A stretch of DNA of 15,697 nt from Candidatus Aerophobota bacterium (GTDB taxonomy: Bacteria > Aerophobota > Aerophobia > Aerophobales > B47-G16): NCBI GenBank assembly GCA_003648815.1, contig QMPZ01000022.1:1-15697 (forward strand). The letters are read 5' to 3'. The notes under the pieces were generated by a model that did no database searches, was not told the origin of the DNA, and was given only the letters and a program-made list of their open reading frames with translations. Numbering within the stretch: the stretch's first letter is position 1; the number at the start of each line of letters is the position of its first letter. The position numbers and the translations under genes were made by a program. This document shows, piece after piece, positions 6,912 through 13,178 of this stretch.

Positions 6912-8282
6912 TTATTTCGCTGAGGTGTGGGAAAGCTCATACTGAAGCTGGAGCGACTTGAGTCTTCGAGAAAAAATCCTGCTCATTTCCCTGGCTCTCA
7001 GGGTAAAATATCTTCCCAGATGAGATGAAAGTTCTCTTGCCTTTTCAGGATACTCATCTATGAGGTTCTTCTTTTCCTTAGGGTCTTCTTTTAGATTGTA
7101 AAGCTCGCTTCTACCTTCTCCCGGTCTTAAGATAAGGCTCCATTCCTTATCCCTCACGCACCGATGAAGAGACTCATGATAACCGGTCACAATCCAGTCC
7201 CTTATCTTCTCCTTTTCTCCCTTGACAACTGGCCAGAAACTTTTCCCGTGCATGGCCTGAGTTTCTACGCCCAGACCCATGATGTCCAGGATGGTGGGAA
7301 GAATGTCCGGCATCTGAAGAAGGGCATCGACCCTCTTTCCCGCATAAAGGCCTTCGGGATGTCTGATGAGGAGGGGAATCCTTATGAGCTCGCTGTAAAG
7401 GTTATCCGGGGTCTTCATTATGGAACCGTGGTCTCCATGGGGATGTCCATGATCAGAAAGAAGAACTATGAGGGAGCTCTCATGCAGGCCCAGCTCCTTT
7501 ATCTTTTCCAGGAGAATTCCCACCCACTTGTCCACAAAGCTAACCTCCCCGGCATAAAGACCCCTAACATAGCTTAACTCCTCTTCGCTCATCCAGTCAA
7601 CTTTCCCATATTTGGGGTGGATCAGCTTTGGCCCTTTATAATTCGGGTCGGTGTACATCTTATCGAAGGGAGAGGGAGGGTCCCAAGGCTCATGGGGATC
7701 AAAGGAGTCCATCCAGAGAAAGATGTTTTTCTCCTTATAATTTTTTTCCAGCCATTTTATTGACTCCTTTACCACCTGAGGGATAAAGTAATCCTCCTCT
7801 TTTTCAAAGGATTCGGTGTTTTTCAAATATTGCATCAACATGTTCTCCGTTGGGCTTCCCTTCATCGCGGGCTTAGTGTAGTCATCGATGTCCTCGGTCA
7901 GCGGACCTGAGACATAGCAGTCAGCTTCCTGACCCCTTATCCAGCTAAAGACGTCAAATCCGCGATGAAAGTTCATATCTGGTTTGAAAAGGTGATAAGT
8001 GCTGGCAATTAAGGCTGAGGTGTATCCATATTCCTTGAGGATTTCCGGAAGGGTGATGTCCTCCTTGGTCAAAGGTTGCCAGGGTCTGAAGGGAAGGCTG
8101 TTTTGTCCGGTAAAAAGCTCCGTTCTCACCGGAATGGTGGGAAGACCGCTGGTATAGGCATTCTCGAAAAGGATGCTTTCTTCAGCCAGCTTATCGATAT
8201 TTGGCGTCTTTATCCAGCTATTTCCGTAGCAACCTAAATGATCCTGCCTTAAGCTGTCCAGCATGATCACGATGAGATTCAT
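6912..8282 (-). CDS. Sulfatase-fold hydrolase with Thr at the formylglycine position
   Basis: Alkaline phosphatase superfamily enzyme of 456 residues, first gene of the minus-strand operon (SD AAAGGAGG, six bases before the ATG). The metal site is recognisable: Asp9 in IMLDS with Asp14 nearby, DPHEPW (195-200), SDHGHPHGDHG (276-286), then Lys290 and the sulfatase-type C-terminal ELYNLKEDPKEKKNL. Where sulfatases carry C/S-x-P-x-R, this protein has TIPVR with Thr49. Only Cys or Ser is known to be converted to formylglycine, so normal sulfatase maturation is not possible. In related enzymes of the superfamily (nucleotide pyrophosphatases, phosphonoacetate hydrolase) Thr itself is the nucleophile. 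It may therefore be a phosphoester hydrolase or use another mechanism. It lacks a signal peptide, so it should act in the cytoplasm on imported substrate. Confidence 0.9.
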   Translation of the reverse strand: MNLIVIMLDSLRQDHLGCYGNSWIKTPNIDKLAEESILFENAYTSGLPTIPVRTELFTGQNSLPFRPWQPLTKEDITLPEILKEYGYTSALIASTYHLFKPDMNFHRGFDVFSWIRGQEADCYVSGPLTEDIDDYTKPAMKGSPTENMLMQYLKNTESFEKEEDYFIPQVVKESIKWLEKNYKEKNIFLWMDSFDPHEPWDPPSPFDKMYTDPNYKGPKLIHPKYGKVDWMSEEELSYVRGLYAGEVSFVDKWVGILLEKIKELGLHESSLIVLLSDHGHPHGDHGSIMKTPDNLYSELIRIPLLIRHPEGLYAGKRVDALLQMPDILPTILDIMGLGVETQAMHGKSFWPVVKGEKEKIRDWIVTGYHESLHRCVRDKEWSLILRPGEGRSELYNLKEDPKEKKNLIDEYPEKARELSSHLGRYFTLRAREMSRIFSRRLKSLQLQYELSHTSAK

Positions 8283-8535
8283 AAAGGCCTCCTTTCATCT
8301 TATTTTGTTCCTGAACAATGGGTCCAACTCAATATAAAGGTAGCAAAAATTCCAAGTTTGTTAAATGACTCAATCCACAGTTTTTCTTCGAAAAATGGAA
8401 CTTATGAGCCGAACCTTAAGCTTCTTTTAAGGTCTTAAAGATCATCTTTTCCAGAGCCTTTTACCTCCTTATGGTGGGTTTATTCGTTTCTCTTTTGAAA
8501 AGTTTCAGATCATGGTAGCCAAATTTTAAGCTTCC
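8283..8535. other. Divergent regulatory region with inverted repeats
   Basis: Noncoding stretch between the minus-strand operon and the PEGA-domain gene. It holds an inverted repeat CCTTAA (8414-8419) with TTAAGG (8427-8432) around a 7-base loop, and just after it a 13-base palindrome AAAGAT-C-ATCTTT (8437-8449). A second TTAAGCTTC, also found at 8416-8424, occurs near 8526. These could be operator sites. No minus-strand promoter with good boxes and spacing could be found for the sulfatase-fold gene. Confidence 0.4.
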
Positions 8536-8564
8536 TTGCCTTCGGAAGTTCCATATGTTAGAAT
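8536..8564 (+). promoter_or_regulatory. Likely promoter of the PEGA-domain gene
   Basis: TTGCCT (8536-8541) and TAGAAT (8559-8564) are 17 bases apart (four of six and five of six consensus matches). Transcription would start near 8571, giving a leader of about 125 bases. That leader contains several SD-like sites, including a perfect AAAGGAGGTGA at 8604-8614 that is not followed by a long reading frame. Confidence 0.45.
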
Positions 8565-8694
8565 AGGTTCGTTGGTTATTTGGTATTTTTAAAAAGGAGA
8601 GATAAAGGAGGTGAATAAAAAGAATTAGCAGGTAGGAGGATGAACGAGAGGGATAATTAACTAAGGTAATTAAGAAGAAAAGAAGGAGAGAATA

Positions 8695-9534
8695 ATGATT
8701 AAAAAAATTTACAAACGTTTATCGGCCTTAAGTGTAATAGTTACCATTTTGTTATTGTTCAACTTGATTGGTCCTGCCTTCAGTTCAGTATCAATCCCGT
8801 CAGCAAGTTTTCACGAAGAAGAGCACACAATAACTAATACCCTTAATCCTGGCCTTACCCTGGGTACTGAGGATTCCTCTGCTGAGCTCACTGCGGTAGC
8901 AATAACGATTGGAATTGTTCTTTTGGTTATTTGGCTCGCTCATGTCTCTACACCCCCACCGTCTTACACAGAATATAAAGTCGTGACTGTGCCACCGGAT
9001 GCTACAGTTGAGGTCGACGGAAAAGTGATAGGCAAAAGTCCCTGTAAGTTTAAGCTTCAGGATCCCGTGCATGCTAAAATAGCGGTTAAGAAAGAAGGGT
9101 ATACAGGGATACAAATAACTCTCACTCCTTCCTCACCCACTACCTTGAATTTTGTGCTTAAGCAGAATCCCCCTGATAGCTTTGTACAGACAGTAGAACC
9201 CGCTTGGGAGAGCGTTGAGGTCGCCGAAGGTATAGAATATGACAAAGCGTGGGCGTCGGTGATAGACTTACTGGTAAAGAGATTCGACATTGAGGTCCTC
9301 TCAAAAGAGAATGGCTATGTCCGCACAGCCTGGCTTTACACCTGGACAGGTGAAATGAGGAAGGATTATAGAGTGAGGGCAACCGTTAAATTCTCGCAAG
9401 ATAGATCTAAGATCGAGATAAAATCCGAAGCAAATTACCATACGGGCAAGAATTGGATAATTGGCAGCGATACCGCTCTTCTTGAAACACTAAAAGCAGA
9501 TATAATGGGAATAACCGGACAGGTGGCAAAATAA
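8695..9534 (+). CDS. PEGA-domain membrane-anchored envelope protein
   Basis: A 279-residue protein of the cell envelope; function unknown. Residues 1-31 are a signal peptide or signal anchor (Lys-rich start, then LSVIVTILLLFNLIGPAFSS), with no lipobox Cys. A second hydrophobic segment lies at about 65-83, followed by a Pro-rich hinge (STPPPS). Residues about 94-157 match a PEGA domain: VTVPPDATVEVDGK, the GKSPCKFKL turn, and VKKEGYTG. Such domains are small beta-modules common in surface proteins. Residues 180-275 form a second alpha/beta domain resembling BamC-type lipoprotein folds (a helix with W at 186, then alternating strands YVRTAWLYT and YRVRATVKF); this is a weak resemblance. The ATG is preceded by AAGGAGAG. 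It reads away from the sulfatase operon and is followed by a decayed region, so it is probably a single-gene unit. Confidence 0.8.
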   Translation: MIKKIYKRLSALSVIVTILLLFNLIGPAFSSVSIPSASFHEEEHTITNTLNPGLTLGTEDSSAELTAVAITIGIVLLVIWLAHVSTPPPSYTEYKVVTVPPDATVEVDGKVIGKSPCKFKLQDPVHAKIAVKKEGYTGIQITLTPSSPTTLNFVLKQNPPDSFVQTVEPAWESVEVAEGIEYDKAWASVIDLLVKRFDIEVLSKENGYVRTAWLYTWTGEMRKDYRVRATVKFSQDRSKIEIKSEANYHTGKNWIIGSDTALLETLKADIMGITGQVAK

Positions 9535-9806
9535 GAATTAGAGATTGTTGTAAGGTTATGGGATAACATTAGCATCACTTCCAGCTAACCAAAAGAAGGT
9601 GGACAAGTTGAAACTGAGGCCAGAGCCTTGAGCTTGGACAGTTTCTCTGGGCTGAGCTTTTCAAGTTTTTCCTTGTTGAACTGGAAGACCAGGATTGCTA
9701 ACAGCTTTTCCCTGGAAAGAATTTGTTCGGCTTTCTTTAGATTTGGCCAGAAGTATTTTGCTCCGCAAATTTCTGTAGATTGCGATGGAGGAAGCTGGCC
9801 GATGAG
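9535..9806. other. Decayed or noncoding stretch after the PEGA-domain gene
   Basis: No intact gene. Small competing hairpins follow the stop (GTTAT/ATAAC near 9555-9567, TTAGC/GCTAA near 9569-9588) but there is no T-run. The minus strand is open from 9869 to a TAG at 9585-9587 and reads as a Lys/Leu-rich helical segment (for example KLEKLSPEKLSKLKALA). This resembles real protein but has no start codon or match I can name, so it may be a gene remnant. The plus-strand frame at 9628-9810 (60 codons, Ser/Phe-rich) looks like its shadow. Confidence 0.35.
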
Positions 9807-9911
9807 ATGATTTTTGTTAACACTAATTTTCCATGTTCGGTGAAATCCTGCGGTAGTCCAATCGTTAAGTCATCAGGATACAAAAGACAGAAAGTTCAAG
9901 ATTATCGTTGA
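9807..9911 (+). pseudogene. Possible transposase zinc-ribbon N-terminal fragment
   Basis: A 34-codon frame starts at an ATG with GGAGGAAG about 13 bases upstream and ends in TGA. Its middle reads CGSPIVKSSGYKRQKV then QDYR, which resembles the zinc-ribbon N-terminus (CPxCGSxxIVKxGxKxGKQRYRC) of IS1- and ISNCY-like transposases. The first Cys pair is wrongly spaced (CSVKSCGS) and the expected Cys after YR is a stop codon, so only a remnant is left. The similarity is judged by eye and is short. Confidence 0.35.
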
Positions 9912-9942
9912 ATTGCCCTCAGGACAAATGGAGGTAGATGGA

Positions 9943-11340
9943 ATGGAGGCAAACAGAAAAATCACCAAAGGAGTTGAGTACCTGCTCGGAGATCCCAAAA
10001 AAGCGATATTGAAGATTTCTATGCCAATGATAATAGGAATGTTAGCCCAGACTTTTTATAACATAGTCGATGGTATCTGGGTAGCTGGACTTGGAGCCGA
10101 TGCTTTAGCGGCGATTGGTTTATTCTTTCCAGTATTCATGATCATCATGGCGCTGGCAGGAGGAATAGGCGTCGGTGGAAGCTCAGCAATATCAAGAAGA
10201 ATAGGTCAACGAAACAAAAGAGCAGCTGATAACACAGCGGACCACACCATTATGTTGGGCGTGATTATAAGCTTGGCCTTGAGCCTTCCTTTCCTTCCCT
10301 TTCTTGAGAAGATATTTTCCTCTCTGGGAGCAAAGGACAATATTGCCCAGATGACCGCTGATTACGGCAGGGTTCTATTTGGTGGTGCAGTATTTCTTTT
10401 TTTCACCAATGCAGCAAATGCTATACTCCGTGGAGAAGGCGATACCAAAAGAGCGATGTATGCAATGATTCTTGGTGCAGGATTGAATGTGGTACTTGAC
10501 CCCATATACATATATACTCTTAAAATGGGAATAGTTGGTGCAGCCTGGGCTACGCTTACCTCGATAGTGGTCTCGGCGATACTCTTTATCTACTGGTTTC
10601 TCATAAAACGTGATACCTATGTTGATATAAGGCTTACAGGATTTCATCCAGATAAGGAGATAATCAAGGAGATATTCAAAGTTGGCATACCTGCTTCTCT
10701 GGCACAGCTTTCGATGTCCATATCGATGTTTGTTTTAAACCTCGTTGTAATTAAGGCAGGTGGAACAGATGGCATTGCAGTGTTCACGAGCGGCTGGCGG
10801 ATAGTAATGCTCGGCACCATCCCCCTGATGGGAATAGCCACCGGCGTTACCGCTGTCACAGGAGCTGCTTATGGAGCAAAAGACCCAGAAAAGCTTGAAA
10901 CGGCCTATATGTATGCCATAAAAATAGGTATTCTAATAGAGCTGGCGATAGCTTCCATAACTGCATTGTTGGCACCTCAGATGGCATTTATATTCACGTA
11001 CTCCAAGAAAGCCGCACGCATAGCCGATGATTTAGTAAGCTTCCTCAGATGGATGGCGCTTTTTTACCCGACCATTCCCCCAGGTATGCTATCCTCAGCG
11101 ATGTTTCAGGGTGTCAGGAAGGGAGAGACCGCTTTATTGATCACTATCTTGAGAACGATAATTCTCCAGATTCCCATAGCGTATCTGTTTGCGATATTTC
11201 TCGGTTTTGGCCTCACCGGTGTTTGGTTGGGAGTGATTGCCGGAAATACCATCGCCGCGTCGATAGCCTTTGCTCTGGGAAGGCTCTTTTTGAAGAACTT
11301 TTACAAAATAGAAGGAAAGATTGCCCGAGCGGCGAGCTAA
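9943..11340 (+). CDS. MATE-family multidrug/cation efflux transporter
   Basis: Inner-membrane antiporter of the MATE superfamily, which exports drugs or metabolites using H+ or Na+ gradients. From the ATG at 9943 it has 465 residues, normal for the family. This start is chosen because GGAGGT (9930-9935) lies seven bases upstream; the frame is open further up, to a TTG at 9913 and an ATG at 9928, but both have poor ribosome sites. Two homologous halves of six segments are visible. The first begins ILKISMPMIIGMLAQTFYNI and VDGIWVAGLG, the second GIPASLAQLSMSISMFV. The motifs GGIGVGGSSAISRRIG and NAILRGEGDTKRAM are typical of bacterial NorM/DinF-like and archaeal-type MATE proteins. The next gene begins 113 bases downstream on the same strand with its own ribosome site. 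No strong terminator separates them. Confidence 0.93.
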   Translation: MEANRKITKGVEYLLGDPKKAILKISMPMIIGMLAQTFYNIVDGIWVAGLGADALAAIGLFFPVFMIIMALAGGIGVGGSSAISRRIGQRNKRAADNTADHTIMLGVIISLALSLPFLPFLEKIFSSLGAKDNIAQMTADYGRVLFGGAVFLFFTNAANAILRGEGDTKRAMYAMILGAGLNVVLDPIYIYTLKMGIVGAAWATLTSIVVSAILFIYWFLIKRDTYVDIRLTGFHPDKEIIKEIFKVGIPASLAQLSMSISMFVLNLVVIKAGGTDGIAVFTSGWRIVMLGTIPLMGIATGVTAVTGAAYGAKDPEKLETAYMYAIKIGILIELAIASITALLAPQMAFIFTYSKKAARIADDLVSFLRWMALFYPTIPPGMLSSAMFQGVRKGETALLITILRTIILQIPIAYLFAIFLGFGLTGVWLGVIAGNTIAASIAFALGRLFLKNFYKIEGKIARAAS

Positions 11341-11453
11341 GTTTTTCTTTAAGTGCTTCTTAAGCCCTTCAGAGTTGAATCTATTCCAGAAAAAGATTTC
11401 GATCCAGTCCAGTCTCAGGCCTCTTTCCAAATTATAAAATGGAGGAAACAATG

Positions 11454-12200
11454 ATGAAGTTAAATCCCTTATTTATAGCTTCTGGATTAGGAATGATTAC
11501 CGTTGGGGTTTTCTTCATTGCCTACTGGAAGAAAAGGACAAAGGTCGGCTACTTGCCATTTCTGCTGGGAGCCTTAGTATGGATGGTCTCGGTTGGTCTA
11601 AAATTTGCCTGGGCTATACCGATTAATAAAAGGTTATTGAATCTCCTGGTATCGGCCTTGGGTCCCAGCTCTGGCAACTTGATGTTCTGGATATATGTTG
11701 GCCTTCTGACCGGAATATTTGAATGCGGCATAACATATTTGTTTGTAAGATATTCTAAGGTGAGAAAGTATGAGTATAATCAGGCCATTTCATTTGGCGT
11801 TGGTTTTGGTTCCATAGAAGCAATACTTTTAGGAGTGGTTAGCCTTTACTCCGTTACATTAGCTCTGTTAAGACCGGATCTTCTTCCTCCTGAGGTTTTA
11901 TCTGCCATGAGGTCTCAAAATCTGTTAGTGATTCCCGCTCCCATCGTCGAGAGATTCTTCACTGTTCTCATTCATATATTTTCCTCAATTTTGATTTTCT
12001 GCAGCATCAAAAATAAGATATTTTCTCTTTTCTGGCTATCTTTTGTGTACAAAACCGTCATCGATGCTATTGCTGCCTGGGCACAGTTGTCATTCAATGT
12101 TAATGTTCTCTCACATCTTTGGACTGTAGAGCTGATTGTAGTTATATATGGTATCATTGGATTTTATGGGATAAAGTGGATAAAAAATAGATACTGGTGA
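11454..12200 (+). CDS. YhfC-like putative intramembrane protease
   Basis: Polytopic membrane protein of 248 residues with about seven hydrophobic segments. It resembles the YhfC family of putative membrane peptidases. Supporting motifs are Glu90 in the segment IFECG followed by VRYSK, the GVGFGSIEA block at 115-123 with Glu122, ERFFT at 166-170 with His174 in the next helix, and Asp204 in a late helix (TVIDAIAAW). In related membrane proteases Glu and His residues of this pattern form the active site. I chose the ATG at 11454 because GGAGG (11441-11445) is eight bases upstream; 11451 is equally possible, and 11439 lies before the SD and is unlikely. It follows the MATE gene in the same direction, possibly co-transcribed. 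The substrate is unknown. Confidence 0.75.
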   Translation: MKLNPLFIASGLGMITVGVFFIAYWKKRTKVGYLPFLLGALVWMVSVGLKFAWAIPINKRLLNLLVSALGPSSGNLMFWIYVGLLTGIFECGITYLFVRYSKVRKYEYNQAISFGVGFGSIEAILLGVVSLYSVTLALLRPDLLPPEVLSAMRSQNLLVIPAPIVERFFTVLIHIFSSILIFCSIKNKIFSLFWLSFVYKTVIDAIAAWAQLSFNVNVLSHLWTVELIVVIYGIIGFYGIKWIKNRYW

Positions 12201-12270
12201 AGGTATCTTCTCTCATATCCGGGAAGGCGTCCAGCAAAAAAGCGGCCTTATTTTGAAGATATCCTTTGTT
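12201..12270 (+). terminator. Long-range hairpin after the protease gene
   Basis: AGGTATCTTC (12201-12210), directly after the stop codon, can pair with GAAGATATCCT (12255-12265, one bulge), and TTTGTT follows. The 44-base loop makes this a weak terminator candidate between converging genes. Confidence 0.25.
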
Positions 12271-12303
12271 CCTGAGGACATGCCTTAAGCAGAAAAGAGA
12301 CCT

Positions 12304-12507
12304 TTATCCAGAAGTTTTATCTTCGTTCCTTTTCCGATCGGCTAATAACTCTCCGCTTATTCCGACATTCTCAGGGGGATTTTCCCGTATGATTACGATA
12401 ATGTGCTCGATTCCGTATACCTCAACCGCTGCTTCAGTTAGCTTTTTCACCAGTTGTCTTTTCTTCTCAACATCTATTTTTGGACCTTCTACCATAATCG
12501 TCGGCAT
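12304..12507 (-). CDS. 4-oxalocrotonate tautomerase family protein
   Basis: Small enzyme of 67 residues, the usual size of the 4-oxalocrotonate tautomerase family, which works as a hexamer of small subunits. After removal of Met the catalytic base Pro is first (MPTIMVEGP); Arg41 lies in IIRENPPENVG, matching the substrate-binding Arg region. Helix 15-31 (KKRQLVKKLTEAAVEVYG) and the second strand (HIIVIIRE) complete the beta-alpha-beta fold. The ATG follows AAAAAGGAGG at eight bases. The C-terminal tail after GELLADR is charged and unremarkable. Members isomerise keto-enol intermediates in degradation of aromatics, but many annotated ones have unknown substrates, and no aromatic pathway genes are in the window. 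Confidence 0.88.
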   Translation of the reverse strand: MPTIMVEGPKIDVEKKRQLVKKLTEAAVEVYGIEHIIVIIRENPPENVGISGELLADRKRNEDKTSG

Positions 12508-12544
12508 CTCGATAGCCTCCTTTTTAAATTAATCAAACTTTTCT

Positions 12545-12718
12545 TTAAATTTCCTTCAAAGCCTTTTTAACCAGAGGCTTTAGCTCTTTTGGAGGAACAT
12601 TTACGATAAACTCCTTGGTACTTTCGATTAACTTACATGAATAAGTTCCTTTTCCTATGTTATTTCTGCCTGCGAATACATTGGCAGAATCCGTGATAGT
12701 TAGCGCAGATACCACCCA
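12545..12718 (-). pseudogene. C-terminal protein remnant, possibly flavin-reductase-like
   Basis: A 57-codon open frame between a TGA upstream and a TAA at 12545-12547, with no ATG. It reads as real protein: FAGRNNIGKGTYSCKLIE, then STKEFIVNVPPKELK and a closing LVKKALKEI. The middle recalls the YxxxLIxxTxEFVVNxP motif of flavin-reductase (FMN-binding split-barrel) proteins, but the frame stops where such proteins normally go on. It overlaps the last 59 bases of the small membrane-protein gene in another frame. A frameshifted or truncated gene is likely; the family link is tentative. Confidence 0.35.
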
Positions 12719-13010
12719 TCAGTGAGAATAAGCCCCAGAAAAGGGGACGAGCAAAAATATGTGATAAAATCGGTTTGGAATATGGTAATAGGTATATCCC
12801 CCAAGTAATCAAAACACATCCAACCACAATGCAGGTATGGCCGAAAACAATGAGTGCAATGCGGTCGCCGTGCCACCCTAAATAACAAAGTCCACCGCCG
12901 ATGAGCACCGGAATTACTCCACCGGCACTACCATTACTTGCAAGTATGCCTATCCCGAGAACAGTTAAAATTATCCCAAAAATTAAAGTACTCAATCCAC
13001 GAGGTTTCAT
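12660..13010 (-). CDS. Small multi-pass membrane protein, unknown function
   Basis: A 116-residue hydrophobic protein that I do not recognise. Hydrophobic segments lie at about 7-27, 32-46, 50-73 and 86-105, suggesting four short membrane spans or hairpins, with a positive tail (CIRRQK). Many glycines sit in the first two segments (FGIILTVLGIGIL, VIPVLIGGG). The ATG is preceded closely by AGGGGGG. It lies in the minus-strand run 168 bases after the dehydrogenase. The C-terminal 15 or so residues (YHGFCQCIRRQK) are less convincing and overlap a different, protein-like frame, so a frameshift near 12720 may have changed the end. Confidence 0.55.
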   Translation of the reverse strand: MKPRGLSTLIFGIILTVLGIGILASNGSAGGVIPVLIGGGLCYLGWHGDRIALIVFGHTCIVVGCVLITWGIYLLPYSKPILSHIFARPLFWGLFSLMGGICANYHGFCQCIRRQK

Positions 13011-13096
13011 ATTCCCCCCTGTTCTTTCAATACATATATCTTCGAATGCTCTTTTAATGGAGATTTTCTCAGTATTCTACCCATTCTCTGTATCCA

Positions 13097-13123
13097 GTAC
13101 CTTACACTGCTTGTGTCAGGTAC
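13097..13123. repeat. 27-base imperfect palindrome
   Basis: GTACCT and AGGTAC flank an inner ACAC/GTGT pair around TGCTT; only one position in the stem is mismatched. It lies in the spacer after the dehydrogenase gene. A second, weaker hairpin (CCCTG with CAGCGGG) follows at about 13131-13148. The shape resembles REP-type or small transposon-end sequences, but only one copy is visible here. Confidence 0.45.
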
Positions 13124-13178
13124 AATAATCCCTGTTTCCGCAGCGGGGACGTCAAATCAGAAAAACCATTGTCGTCTC

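Noticed and set aside
9628..9810. 60-codon plus-strand frame, Ser/Phe-rich
   Set aside because: No ribosome site and composition typical of an antisense shadow; the opposite strand reads more like protein.
9913..9942. Upstream TTG (9913) or ATG (9928) start for the MATE gene
   Set aside because: The ATG at 9943 has GGAGGT at ideal spacing and gives the usual N-terminus; the others lack a good ribosome site and overlap the transposase-like remnant.
12266..12532. 88-codon plus-strand frame
   Set aside because: It is the antisense shadow of the tautomerase gene, which has a clear ribosome site and family motifs.
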